Assembly (NCBI GenBank): GCA_030998225.1
Contig: JAPYXD010000701.1
Span: forward strand, 7,238,501 to 7,302,500
Direction: 5' to 3'
From: Diplolepis rosae
Lineage: Eukaryota > Arthropoda > Insecta > Hymenoptera > Diplolepididae
Length of the DNA stretch: 64,000 nucleotides
The position numbers and the translations under genes are program-made. This document shows, piece by piece, positions 36,017 to 46,640 of the stretch. The notes under the pieces are model-generated. The model worked only from the letters and a program-made list of their open reading frames with translations. It was not told where the DNA came from and did no database searches. How positions within the stretch are numbered: position 1 is the stretch's first letter; each line of letters starts with the position of its first letter.

Positions 36017-36341
36017 AAAAATCGAGCGCGAAGCGCGAGTGTCATGATGAGAATGTGTTCCGTAAGGCCGATAGAGCCTTAAGTAAATTGAACTTCCTGT
36101 TTTACTTAAACTCAAAAACAAATTTAGTGACTTTGAGAAAATGTGTAATTGACATTATCTGTAATATTATTATATAATTGGTTTGAGCTTCAGTATCAAA
36201 TTATAAGAAATAAACTTAAATTTATGCGAAGAGCACAAGACCGAGCGCGAAGCGCGACGATCGAATTGCGCGCCCTAGGCGCGCTCAAACTTGCGAGCTG
36301 CGCGCGATGAGAATGTGCCCGCGAAGCGGGCAGATTTTTTT
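36017..36341 (-). repeat. Family P tail fragment
   Basis: AATCGAGCGCGAAGCGCGAG through GCGCCCTAGGCGCGC to the hairpin GCCCGC-GAA-GCGGGC (36317-36331) and a T run. It is inverted to the preceding copy, so this 34455-36341 block is another back-to-back pair. Confidence 0.88.
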
Positions 36342-36785
36342 ATAGTTTACGATGTCAATAAAAACGTGTAAGAAAATTTAAATGATTGTATTTTATTTTG
36401 TTATAAAAAAAAAATCCTAAAATAAGCTTCCGAAACGGACCTGAACTCGAGACTACATCCTTAAAAGCTTCGAATACGTTTGAATTGAATTTTAAGTGGA
36501 CGCACAAATTGAAGAGGATTGGCCCTGAAATTCATCCGTATTGAATTTCGAGCAATCGCACGGATTTAGAATAATTGAGATTGCCCCTCGGATTGATATT
36601 TGATTCGTTCGGATTGACTTTGAAGTCCTGTACTTATTCAGTTGGTTTGAAAAGGCGCCTCGAACTTATTCGGATTAGATCTCAAACGGGCACACGAATT
36701 CACACGGATAGGAATCGCGGCTTAATCTGGCTTTAGAATAACTCGCATTGGCACGAAAAAAAATTATTGGATTTAGGTAGCAGGA
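36342..36785. repeat. ATTCGGATT-rich degenerate repeat
   Basis: TTCGGATTGACTTTGAAGTC and similar variants relate it to 25031-26530. No gene. Confidence 0.55.
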
Positions 36786-37386
36786 CATAATAACGCGATA
36801 TGAAAATCTATTTGAAACTTGCATCAGGAGTAGCAACCAACTCGTTTTTTTTATTCAGGTCTATACTTTTGTTGAGTAATGAATGGAACGTGGAGATGAA
36901 CTGCGTTGACAGACGTATAGAAGAGTCTAGAGTTCCGGTTAAAACAACCTGGAAAATTAACTGAGGTCCCTTTTTGATGAAGTACGTCAAACTATACGTT
37001 GTAAGTGATAGATCGTCGCGAAATTGTTTTCACCATCGTTCACGCGATGACATTTAATTTTTCAACCGTAGCTCCACGGAAATTAGAAACTAAAGAAAGT
37101 TTCTTTTGTCATGTGAATCACGACTTTCAAATAAACGAACTCGAAGGACCCTATGAAACTTACTATATTTACAATATGAATTGAAAATAATTTTCTTTTC
37201 GATAATAAAAGATGGAAAGCAATGCAAATGAAGAAGCACAATTGTATTAGAAATATTAAAATTAGGAGTTATTAATTTTACTACACCATATCTTAAAATT
37301 TGGAGCCATTGGAGATTTTGCTCCGTTAATTTAGAAGCTTTAAATTTGAACACTGTATTTGTATGAGTATTAAAGCTTAAATTATA
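36786..37386. other. Unique sequence
   Basis: No recognised repeat. Minus-strand frames of 60 and 105 codons (36808-36990, 37090-37407) lack identifiable motifs, and the second runs into the H2 repeat. Confidence 0.35.
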
Positions 37387-37596
37387 AAGTGACATGTTTG
37401 ATAACATGTCTATTATATTGACCCAAAATCCACAGAATTTTTATTCTTTTCTCGTTATTTTGGAATAGGGTCAGTTTCTTTTTATTTTCTTCGATTAAAA
37501 ATTATCAATCTTAGATATAAAAATACGCAAAAAAGGAAGACAAACGTTTCGGCCACATATGGGGGCCCTCTTCAGTGCCATAAATTAAAAGATTAA
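37387..37596 (-). repeat. Family H2 repeat, copy 2
   Basis: Near-identical to 31184-31400, including GACATGTTTGATAACATGTC and the core at 37546-37575. Confidence 0.88.
37546..37575 (-). ncRNA. Hammerhead-ribozyme-like core (H2)
   Basis: Core identical to 31350-31379. The flank after GAAACGTT is TGTC here instead of TGCC, giving a G-T pair in stem I. It is again 164 nt from the following H1 core. Confidence 0.48.
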
Positions 37597-38510
37597 TAAT
37601 GAAGCAGGACTTATATCGACCCTTAGTATTAATATTCAAATATTGTTGATGTTCTTAGTTGGCTTTAGGGTCCAGAAAAAATGTAACTCAAAGTTTCATG
37701 TTTTCAAACGTTTCGACTCAGATTGGGGTCCTCATCAGTGAGAATTTATTTCTATAAAAAATACAAAGGAAGAAACTTTAAAATTGCCCGTGTGACGGAT
37801 AAACATTTTGGTAAAAAGGATATGAAGGAATTAAAAGTGTGAAAATATAAAATTGGTCAAGTAACTAAATTTGCAAAAAAGTAAAACTGTACAAAAAATT
37901 TTTTTTTTGTAAAAATGCTAAGGGGGGGAACTTATAAAATAGCACGTGTGACGGATAAACATTGTGGTAAGAACGATATAAATGAATTGTATATGTGAAA
38001 ACTATAAATTTGGTCTAAACTAAATTTACAAAAAATAAGAACTGTACACAAATTTTTTCCTGTAAAATTTCTAAGGGGAGAAACTCAAAAACTTAAAAAA
38101 ACTTAAAAAATAGCACGTGTGACGGATAAAAATTGTTGTAACAAACGATATAACGCGTGTGTAAACGCGTGAAAGCTGTAAAACGGTCTAAATAGCTAAA
38201 TTGACAAAAAATTGTTTAGAAAATTTTTTTTATTTAACACTGAGAAGGATTAAATATGCAGTGAAATTATAGCAGTTAAAAGGAATTATTACAGAATAAA
38301 AAGTCTAAAAAAAGGTCTAAAAACTGCGAACTCATCACAATAAAATATTACCAAACAAAACTGACCTATTATTTTGTAAAGTAGACGGACAAAACGATGG
38401 TGAAAAAAATTGTTCGAAGTGACACAATCATAAATTTCCTTTTTTTCTTTCTTTTCTTTCTTTTCTTTTCTTTCGTCGCGAACAAGATAAGCACATAATT
38501 TTTGTAAAAA
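37597..38510 (-). repeat. Family H1 repeat, long copy joined to H2
   Basis: Core at 37710-37738, two to three ~165 bp tandem units (near 37790, 37945 and 38112), then GACGGACAAA..GTGACACAATCA, a TTTCTTTC run (38441-38474) and GTCGCGAACAAG. This is the same segment order as 18916-20360. Confidence 0.85.
37710..37738 (-). ncRNA. Hammerhead-ribozyme-like core (H1)
   Basis: CTGATGAG, stem II GACCC/GAGTC with one mismatch, then GAAACGTT. Same as 31514-31542. Confidence 0.4.
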
Positions 38511-38815
38511 CATGTACAATCCATTTATATCGTTTTTTACTACAATGTTTTTTTTTGTACAGTTTTACTTTTTTGCAAATTAGTTACTTGACCAATTTTA
38601 TATTTTCATACTTGTAATTCCTTTATATCATTTTTTACCACAATGTTTATCCGTCACACGGGAAATTTTTAAGTCTCTTTCTTTGTATTTTTTATAAAAA
38701 TAAATTCTCACTGATCAGGACTCCAATCTGAGTCGAAACGTTTGAAAACATGAAACTTTGAGTTACATTTTTTCTGGACCCTAAAGCCAAGTAAGAACAT
38801 CAACAAGATTTGAAT
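38511..38815 (+). repeat. Family H1 fragment, inverted to its neighbour
   Basis: Units with TTTATCCGTCACACG, then the core at 38711-38739 and GGACCCTAAAGCCAAGTAAG. With 37597-38510 it forms another inverted H1 pair, as at 1016-3165. Confidence 0.8.
38711..38739 (+). ncRNA. Hammerhead-like core with mutated catalytic base
   Basis: Reads CTGATCAG instead of CTGATGAG; the G required in the core is C. Predicted inactive. Confidence 0.4.
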
Positions 38816-40720
38816 ATTAAAAGATTAATTTAAAATTTCTGTAAAAGATTAAAATATAGGAGATAATTTAAATACGGATAATCATAGAACTCAAAAACTT
38901 ATCTCATAGCTTGCAATTCAAAATGAAGTAGTCCAGTATGCAACGGTACGAATTGAAAACATATGTAGAATTCACTGTATGTAAAAAACTGGATAAAATG
39001 AAAAAACATAGAAATTTGCAATCAAACCGGCCAGAAATTTTTATTTTTATTTTTTTGAAGAAAGATGCCCAAGTGGTTATTAATGACAAAACGAGAACAA
39101 TTTTCAATTTTGAAAACTTTTTTTGATGACTTTGTTACCGGAGTCTCTCCCCGATGGATCTAAACTGTTTTAAAAACCGACTTGGGACATGTGGCTTTAC
39201 TGACTGACATTTTTTTTAAATGCTATCCTGAGAGGTTCATTCCTCCTTGAAGGAGACTATTGTCCTATACCTAGTTAAGAAATTCGAGACGGTTATGGTG
39301 ATTCTTACGAGTGGACGAAAAAGTGTATTTTTGAAGAAAAAGATTTTGTATATCAGCTTTACGGACAATCCATTTTAGATTGAATTTACAAACAAGGCTT
39401 TACAGAAATATAAATTATTATAATATGCATCATTAGTTTTAAAGAAATGAAGTTTATGTATTTTTCCTCCTAAATCATCAAAATGTAGATGTTGCCTATT
39501 CAGTAGCAATGAGATAGAGACATGACTTCAAAAATGTTCACGTTTATGCGTCATAAACTTGAGAGCACTGAAGTTTTTACGTGATCAATTTTCAAGCACT
39601 GCAGATTTTACATAATAATTTTGATTGATTTGAGATTTTACAGAATGTGCGTAGAAGCATTAAAGTTTCAACGACATTACTTTGAAAAGTTGAAAATTTG
39701 ACTAATCTCGTTAAAAAAAATTCAGTTCTTGTATCAAGTTGGAATCATCAATATTTATTATCAAAATTATTATTCAAATATTAATTGTGCATTATACGAT
39801 AAGACGGGAATTTTGGATTTGTATTCGCTAATTTTATAATTATTAATTAACAATACTTAATTTGAGCTAATTTCGCTTTAGAAAACAAAACAAGTTTTTT
39901 TTCCAATGCCTGGTTCTCTCTGAGGACAGCGTTTCCCAACAGCTACTTACTCACCCTGTTCTAACACTTTCCTCGTTCTGAACAACGTGATTCTCTGAAG
40001 GTTCCAAGGATTGGATCGTCATCCAGTTTTTGGTCTGATCCGAGAGACTTAACTGGCCACCGCCACTGCCAGGTCGAAGGAATCAGGAGTCGGACATAAC
40101 TCTCGGGACGTAGCTCACATACCCTCTGGCCCCCTTTAAAACTTTATGCCGATTCAGGAACGAGTTGATTCATGAAGACGGGATGGACCTCCTTGGGATC
40201 CGCGGCTCCAATCCTTAAGGCCCCAGCGGGTGGTCCCGCGACTTGATTTCTTGTTTCCTTCGCTTTGCGACCGATTGAGACTCTGGTTCCGTGCATTCAC
40301 AAGAAGAAAGAGAATGATAGAGAAAGAAAGAAAGAATGAGAGAGAGAAAGCAGAAGAGGTGCCACGCGAAAGAGAGAATAAGAGAGCAGCGGAAGGAGAT
40401 AGAGGAAGCAAGAGAGAGAGGGAGAGGGAAGAGAACGAGAGTGAGTCGCATTCTCTACTGCTTATACAGCCATAGCGATTGTCGATTTAAATGTTTACTA
40501 ATAACCAGCCTTGTCCTGCAACCACCCAGAAGTCCGTCGCTTTGCATTTTTATAAGTACAACTCAAGGAAGCGGTTCGGAGAACTCACCGTTTCATATTC
40601 ATCTGCTCCAGTCTGCCTTCGATGAGCGTGATTCTATGTCTACTCTTAAGTAGCCATTGTCCTCGACATGTTCCAATCTAAATTTATCTCAGAATTTAGA
40701 CATTTTAACCCCGTTGTACA
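38816..40720. promoter_or_regulatory. Unique sequence downstream of mirr, GC-rich island at 39900-40640
   Basis: AT-rich to about 39890. Then come about 750 bp of complex sequence (GGCCACCGCCACTGCCAGGTC, CCCAGCGGGTGGTCCCGCGA), followed by a GA-rich tract. The overlapping open frames on both strands at 40154-40653 are low-complexity and not credible. Candidate enhancer or non-coding exon. Confidence 0.3.
40303..40442 (+). repeat. GA-rich (GAGAG) tract
   Basis: AGAAAGAAAGAATGAGAGAG and similar over 140 bp. It contains many GAGAG motifs of the kind bound by GAGA factor (general insect knowledge); binding is an inference. Confidence 0.8.
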
Positions 40721-40800
40721 TACACAGTGTGATCTAAAAATAACCGAACTTTTTAGTTATAGAATAAAACAAGCATGGTATTATGTTTCAAAGCTAATAA

Positions 40801-40897
40801 TTATTCCAAATAGGATCCATTTAACTCAATACAACGTTTGGAACGATCAAAAAATTTATTCATAGACTTTTTTAACTCGGTTTTTGGGATGTTCTTT
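40801..40897 (-). pseudogene. mariner transposase C-terminal remnant
   Basis: The minus-strand frame reads KNIPKTELKKSMNKFFDRSK, then RCIELNGSYLE and a TAA stop at 40801-40803. The C-terminal ..RCIELNGSYLE ending is typical of mariner transposases. It lies only about 15 bases from the N-terminal remnant, so nearly the whole catalytic domain was deleted. Confidence 0.83.
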
Positions 40898-40913
40898 AGT
40901 ACGACTTTAGTAC

Positions 40914-41019
40914 TTAAGAACGACTCATACAATCATCACCATAAACTTTTTTTAATAATTCGTAAGTCTCAGCAAATTTTTTACCGAGTTTACAACAAAA
41001 TTTAATATTTGCTCTGTTC
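40914..41019 (-). pseudogene. mariner transposase N-terminal remnant
   Basis: The minus-strand frame reads RANIKFCCKLGKKFAETYEL, then LKKVYGDDCMSRS, then stops. This matches the N-terminal helix-turn-helix start typical of mariner transposases (RANIKFC..LGK...ETYELL..VYGDD..SR). The start codon region is degraded. Confidence 0.85.
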
Positions 41020-41223
41020 TATTATGTTTTTACAACATAACCACAAAAACTACTGTCATTAAAACATGCCTAATTTTGTGACCTGCCAACTGATTTGCTT
41101 GAACTTGGTTGCGCTTGAAAGAAGAAAAATGTAGCTTTCTAACGCTGTTAATGTTTAATAGATGGCGCTACGTGTTCCATGATTTAAATTAAAAGTTCGG
41201 TTATTTTTAGGTCACATTGTGTA

Positions 41224-41493
41224 TGCTAAAAATCATTTCTAATCCACTAAAAGAGCTAAAAAATTTGGTAAAGAGGTTTTTTCTTTTTGTTGATTTCTTA
41301 AAATTGTATTTTCTGAGGATCAAAACTTTAAATTAAAAACTTAAAAAACGAATTTCCCCAATGGTGTGTTTCGATTTACATCAATATGGAAGAAATCTAT
41401 CTTTTTTTATTTGATTGGTAATAAAAATTGGAGGTGGAATGGTGGATGTGTGTTGAATAAAAGAAAGTGGTTAATGATTGCGTAATGATTCGT
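41224..41493. other. AT-rich spacer between deleted mariner and mirr 3' region
   Basis: Nothing recognised. Confidence 0.4.
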
Positions 41494-41499
41494 TTATTG
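41494..41499 (-). terminator. Candidate distal mirr poly(A) signal
   Basis: AATAAA on the minus strand lies in a GC-richer context about 920 bp after the stop codon. A TTTCTTTTATTC-type U-rich stretch follows downstream. The sites nearer the stop are alternatives. Confidence 0.3.
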
Positions 41500-42418
41500 C
41501 GAAAGGACAGAGGCCACCCGCCGCTGCCAATGTGGTATCGGCAGGCAAACGATGAAATTTGGATACGAATGACTAAAAGGTGATGGTGATCGTTCACTCA
41601 CGACATGACATGATATGTAGACAACCGTTGCGTCACAGCTTCTTTGTCTTTAAAGACCTTTGCGGACACGTACACTCTTTGAAAAGGTGCGACACAACGG
41701 AAAGTACGAATAATTGAGGTATATTTCGAGACGATTCACAGCCGACTAAAAAATTCGAATCCTGTTCAGTCAATGATCAGTCCTCTATCACGATAAAAGA
41801 AGCGTAATTGGAACACTTGTGTGTCTGTATGTAATCTGCAATTGCTATTTTCGGGTGTGATTCGGCTCGCAAAGTGCTACAGTGATCAAAGATCCATATC
41901 AAATCATGACTGACTGAGTCGATGTGAATCGACAATATTATAAACATTGCAATAACAATAATAATAATCATAATAATCATCACTGTCGTAATAATAATCG
42001 TCACCGATCGTTAGTATGAATTATGATTTTAGATACAATAATAATTATTATACCATATAATAATAATTATTTAATATTTATCACACTACTCTACATACAA
42101 TACATACACTGTCTGGGCAGACCAAACCTACTATTTACAAACGCATAAATAATATTATTAATTATGTATCTTTTATTTATGTATAATATTTATACGACAC
42201 TATCTAAAAGTATTTCGATAACTTCACTACTTCATCTCGACTTTACTACGTCTCTTGATCCGTTTTTATTTTTTTTCTGGAAGCAGCAGGGTGATTCTCT
42301 CGAAGATATTTAAAGGGATTGCATACTGTACACTAATTACAAGTTAATAGTCTCTTATTGTCAGCCACGCTACGCATGATAACTGTCTTTCGGTTACACT
42401 AACAGTTCACAGATGAAA
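41494..42418 (-). promoter_or_regulatory. Probable mirr 3' UTR
   Basis: This AT-rich sequence follows the mirr stop codon. Read on the minus strand it has a K-box-like TGTGAT (42080-42085), a Pumilio-type TGTAAATA (42132-42139), runs of ATT/ATA with AU-rich character, and several AATAAA sites. The AATAAA sites are at 42265-42270, 42172-42177 and 41494-41499; the last is taken as the distal candidate end. Which poly(A) site is used cannot be told from sequence. Antisense and sense short open frames here are not credible genes. Confidence 0.5.
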
Positions 42419-43395
42419 TCACACTCGTCCTGGAGACTTCAATTCCGTCGGCGGATGGTTACCACTTGGGTGCGGAGATTGATCAGATCCACCAGATGAT
42501 GCTGAGGAAGAAGACGAAGGTGAAACTCCAGAGGATGACGTTAGAACCCCACCCGATGGTCTGGTACCCGGTCCTCCATTAACAGAGAAAGGTTTAACAT
42601 CCGAGGCAAAAGGTTTAGTGTCCTGGGAAAAAGGCTTAATGTCAGAGGAGAAAGGTTTAACATCGGGTGAGAAAGGCTTAACATCAGAAGGAAAAGGTTT
42701 TACATCAGTGGAAAAAGGTTTGACTTCAGTCGAGGAGGAAGAGGATGAATTTAAAATGTTGGATGTACCACTAAGTCCTCCAAGAGTTCTCGAATACGTT
42801 TCGAAAAGGGAAATATCACCGGAGCCGAGATGCGGAGAACCATAGAAATTTCTAAAGATGTCTGGATGAGGTCTCACGAATTGAGATCCAGGATGCATCG
42901 CTGGATGAAGAGGATGATGAGGTGGTAGTCGACTCGCAAGCGGGCTCACAATTTTCCCCCCACCTGCACTACCGCCACCTGAGGGGTAGGGGGACATTAA
43001 ACTTCCGGAATTTGGACTAGGGTGGTCACCATCTTTGCTAGCCATATCAGCGAGCGACCAGATTCTGGGCTTCGTTGTGGCGGTTCCGGTTGACGTCGCG
43101 CTTGTACTAGGAGGTATATGATGACTTCCTGGAGAGGTTGCTTCAGGGGATGGATGACGAAGAAGACGCGACGACGCAAGATAGGCCGGATGCTGCAATT
43201 GTAATGGATGCCTTGGTTCTCTTTGATCAAATAGACACTCGGGACTATCCGGACCACTATCAGCTCGGGATTCACTCCATTCGCTTTCTGCCTTCACAGG
43301 AAACCCTCCAGCTCCTCCGGAAGCGTGCAAAAGGTCAAGACGGTGGGCTGGTCGCTCACCATCTTCACTTGATCCGGTACCTGAGTCTTTGGAAT
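42419..43395 (-). CDS. mirr: mirror-like Iroquois gene, last coding exon (C-terminal region)
   Basis: The terminal coding exon gives 324 residues after a split Asp codon and ends in TGA at 42419-42421. Seen: the acceptor TTTTTCAG precedes ATTCC, and the phase matches the preceding exon. In order there is an acidic/Ser region with KDSGTGSSEDGERP (2-15), a possible sumoylation site VKAE (33-36), SEWSESR (37-43), a conserved PRIWSLADMA motif (109-118), and His/Pro- and Gly-rich low-complexity sequence. Then come seven tandem copies of a 7-residue unit around DVKPFS (222-270) and a Ser-rich tail ending GRV. Known: Iroquois proteins are disordered outside the homeodomain and keep a [R/K]IWSLA motif, with many Ser/Pro sites. 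The repeat array is not something I know from the family. Antisense open frames over this exon are shadows. Confidence 0.95.
42584..42730 (-). repeat. 7 x 21 bp in-frame tandem repeat in mirr (DVKPFS units)
   Basis: Seven consecutive 21 bp units keep the mirr frame. They encode TEVKPFS, TDVKPFP, SDVKPFS, PDVKPFS, SDIKPFS, QDTKPFA and SDVKPFS. K-P-F is invariant while the first, third and last residues vary, and synonymous differences between units show that the array is not a very recent slippage product. A Ser run precedes it and a Gly/Pro-rich stretch follows. Confidence 0.95.
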
Positions 43396-43606
43396 CTGAA
43401 AAATAAATTGAAGAATTCGGTTGAAGACAATATTGTTTGATGATTGATTGTTTGAGAAAATTCAACAAGACTTTTGGAAATGTTTTCAATGATGATAAGA
43501 AAATACTTGAAGGATTAAACTTTTGAAGGGTATTTTCATCAAGTTATGATTTTTTGCATTATTTATTTGTTCAAGTAAATGTTAAGTTATAATTGTATCC
43601 ACTCAC
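43396..43606 (-). other. mirr short intron (211 bp)
   Basis: This intron lies between the homeodomain exon and the terminal exon, with a GTGAGT donor and a polypyrimidine-poor TTATTTTTCAG acceptor. It is AT-rich and contains no repeat element that I can recognise. Confidence 0.9.
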
Positions 43607-43911
43607 CTAATCGATCCTTTTCATCTACGCTTTTTCTCCCGCTATCATCATCATCATTGTTATTATCTTCGTCTTCAACTCTGTTTCGAGGTTCCCATGT
43701 CATCTTATTTTCTTTCTTCAGCCTCCTTCGGGCATTGGCGAACCACGTCGACACCTGTGTCAATGTCATTTTCGTAATAATTGCTAACATTATTTTTTCT
43801 CCCTTAGTTGGATACGGATTTTTTTTATGCTCGTTGAGCCAAGCCTTTAGGGTACTCGTTGTTTCCCGAGTTGCATTTTTTCGCCTCGCTCCATTCAAGT
43901 CCATCCCATAC
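43607..43911 (-). CDS. mirr: mirror-like Iroquois gene, TALE homeodomain exon
   Basis: The exon encodes 101 full codons and carries the DNA-binding domain of an Iroquois transcription factor, which acts in the nucleus in patterning. Seen: the TALE homeodomain spans about exon residues 7-69. It has the three-residue loop extension (NPYP near 31-34) and recognition helix WFANARRR (56-63), with the Ala after WF typical of this class. An acidic Asp/Asn run (79-89) follows. The acceptor is GGCTTCAG before GTATGG and the donor is TTAG followed by GTGAGT; phase is 2 in and 1 out. Why mirror: the [11 protein letters not shown] and [11 protein letters not shown] stretches fit my recollection of insect mirror better than araucan/caupolican. 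An alignment would settle the paralogue; the Iroquois class itself is certain. Confidence 0.97.
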
Positions 43912-43955
43912 CTGAAGCCAAAAATAAAAATCTGATTAAATATTAATTCAATCAC

Positions 43956-45429
43956 ATCTATTAATGAAGTTATGAGATAACAGATGATTAGTATAACAAC
44001 TTTTGAACATTATGGATCTGAAAATAAAAGTTGAGAGACAAACATAACAGGCATAGAAATCAGAAAAGTACGAAAAGACCACATAACTTCGAAAGACGAA
44101 AGCTCGGGTCTGGGACGACACTCAATTTCAGAAAAAAACACGAGTCCTCTTGGAGAAGAAAAGTTGGCGTCGGAAAAGTTATCCAATCGTGGGGCTCGTT
44201 ACGCCTCTACCGTATAAAAGTCGAGTTCAAGGTATAAGCGGTAGGTATTACTTTCGTCCTGAGGCAGATCTCTATCTAACGGTTTAAGCTTCCTTTCTAC
44301 CATCTTCGCAGACCCTTTTCCCTCATCCCACTCGCGTTGGTTCGACCGACCCTCCACGATCCCATTACTAAAAGACTAACCCTTATCAAAGATTAAACTT
44401 CGGTATAACTGCTGAATCGACGGGATCGAAATTAAATTTTCCACCACCGACGGGCAGACTCAAGATGCCGCTCCTCTTATTTCTTTTTCGTTTAGAGCCA
44501 TCCGAACAAATAAGAACGAAAAATTTTACTACAGAACTCGCGGTTCTTACTGTTCAATTTCTACTTCAACGACTGGGGTTTTTTATAACAACTTAGGTTG
44601 TGAAAAATTTTAAGTTTGGTTTATAGAACTCTAATACTGGTGATTATTCATTTAAGATTCTTATACTTTGGGTTTGTTATCAGTAACTTAGAAACTAGTT
44701 TTTTTTAAAAGAAATATTAGTTCTAAGCAACTTTCGTTCTTCTTGTTTGTTTATTATAGTTATTAATTATGGTTAAAATTATGTTTTTACTAGACATTCT
44801 GCTATTCTTGATCTTAGTAGGGTTCTGAATATTTAAATCTACTGATTGTTTCTAATGTTCCTTTATTTGATTCTGATTTTCGGTTTATGATGCTTGTCTT
44901 TACCATTCTCTGGATCTTTTCTTCTTTCTGCATATCTTCTCACTACTACTATACTTCTTTACGGGTCTTTACTTTGCTATTTTTTATCCTCCTACTTCAA
45001 AATCTTAACGATGCTCTTTGCAAAATTTCTTTTATCGTTCTACATTTTTCGTTTGTTCTATTTCTTGTTACACTTGATGATTTTGATACCCCTATTGTTG
45101 TTCTTTACTATTATATTCTGTTCTAAATGTGTACCAGTTTTTCTTCCATTTTTGATAGTTCTTGATGATTTCAATGTTCTTCGGCTGTTTTCTATTGTTC
45201 TTCTATATCTCTCAGTTGTTCTGCTTCCAATTGTCCGATTCTTATTCTTTTGGTTACAATTTCTAATGATTTTCTTCGGAAATCGTTTCTCCCAATCTAT
45301 CTAATTTCCTAGATGTTCCTCACACCCTTTCGTTTACGATTATTTTGGTTCATCTTATGACTCCTGGGTCAATAAAAATCAGTTATGATTCAATCCCGCT
45401 TAGTTCATAAAGAATAATATAAAACACAA
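43956..45429. other. mirr intron segment, T-rich
   Basis: Unique complex sequence at 44080-44560, then a pyrimidine-rich stretch (44600-45300) in which long open frames arise from T-rich codons. No gene. Confidence 0.4.
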
Positions 45430-46640
45430 AGAATATCTCCGAGACTAAAAAGACGGAAGACATCAGGGAGGTGGAACCGGGTCGCTGGTGGCGTCACCGT
45501 CATGGCGCGGCGCCATTATTGAGCTTTATTTCATGTCCCACCACCCCTGATGTACACATCAACGTTTGCATCCTGATACCTTCATACACCAACGCACATA
45601 AGCCTGAACACTCACCCGTTTCTCTATACGTGCTCGCAAGAGTAACGTCAGTGGGTGGCAGTGCACCAGAGATAGGAAATTAATAAAACTGTCACTTATC
45701 TACCATACTATGGTACCAGGGGATACCTCTAGGCTCAACTATATATTTCCCCCACTATATGTGGAATCGCACCAGCTGAAACGATGCCCTAAACATTTCA
45801 ATTTGGCATCCGAGTGGCCTTCATGAATATATCTCTCTATCTGTCCTATTCCATATCCTGCCCTGGCCTATCCATCCGACGACTCTACCAGAATAGAGAT
45901 GCTGAAAAAAGGCATAAAAAGGTATCAAAAGAGAAAGAGATATGTAAAAAGGGAAATAAATATAGAGAAAGAAATGTATGAAAAGAGGAAGAGATATAGA
46001 AAAAGTGAGAGAGTACTGGGAAGAGAGTGGGACTTAACCCCGGTCTGTTTGCGAGGAGCAAATGGCGTTCTGCAGTTATTTTAAAATTCAGTTGGTAGCA
46101 AGGGATGGGTGGACGGTGGGATCGGATTAAAAAATCAGAGTGGAAGCTTGTTTCTCATGATAACAGGCAGCCGGCCGAGAGAACGGGAACTGCTGCTTTC
46201 TCCTGATCTTCCATCCCGTGACACCTTCTCTTTCTCTCACCACCTACACTTCTCCCGTGCACGGTTCTCCCAATCTATTTCTCACCCCCAGCCACCAGGC
46301 CACCACCACCATCATCGCGATGCTTTAAATGCGATGGAATATATCTACATAGACACATCGAACGCAGCCCTTTCCTCTCATACGCGAACTGATCGCATCA
46401 ACTGCTTGTTTCCATGGCGATTGCTAATCGGACCGTGCTCTCCAAACCCCTGCATCACCTCTCCACGCCTCATCAGACCATCTCTCTCTCTTTCTCCCCT
46501 TTTGAACGAACTGACTCGCCATGCGATTGGATATTGCTTGAAGCATCAGAACTCGTCAATCCTATACAAATAAACTCGAACTCCATCCAGCAATGTCGCA
46601 TTATCATCAGTTCATTCATTTTACGATACCATGGCTGAAG
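45430..46640. promoter_or_regulatory. GC-rich island in mirr intron, candidate regulatory element
   Basis: Contains the palindrome ATGGCGCGGCGCCAT (45502-45516, two inverted GCCAT cores), a purine-rich tract with GAGAG (45899-46035) and a CCACCACCACCATCATCG stretch (46302-46320). GCCAT and GAGAG are Pho- and GAGA-factor-type motifs. A Polycomb response element or enhancer role is only an inference. Confidence 0.3.

Larger units (their letters stand above)
40723..41221 (-). mobile_element. Internally deleted mariner-type element
   Basis: This 499 bp element is flanked by TA (40721-40722, 41222-41223). Its terminal inverted repeats begin CACARTGTGAYCTAAAAATA and continue through ACCGAACTTTT. 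Between them, on the minus strand, are two transposase remnants listed separately. The sequence between the remnants is missing, including all catalytic Asp codons. This is a non-autonomous derivative of a mariner different from the 46759-48041 copy. It lies just past the presumed 3' end of mirr. Confidence 0.88.

Noticed and set aside
40154..40653. Overlapping frames on both strands
   Set aside because: Arise from the GA-rich tract; the Arg/Glu or Leu/Ser runs are low-complexity.
42997..43275. 92-codon frame on the mirr strand in another frame
   Set aside because: Overlaps the recognised mirr frame and has no family similarity.
43138..43440. Antisense 100-codon frame over mirr
   Set aside because: Shadow of the mirr terminal exon, whose protein is clearly the real product.
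44887..45304. Hydrophobic 79- and 136-codon frames
   Set aside because: Products of a T-rich stretch (Phe/Leu/Ser codons) with no splice or homology support.
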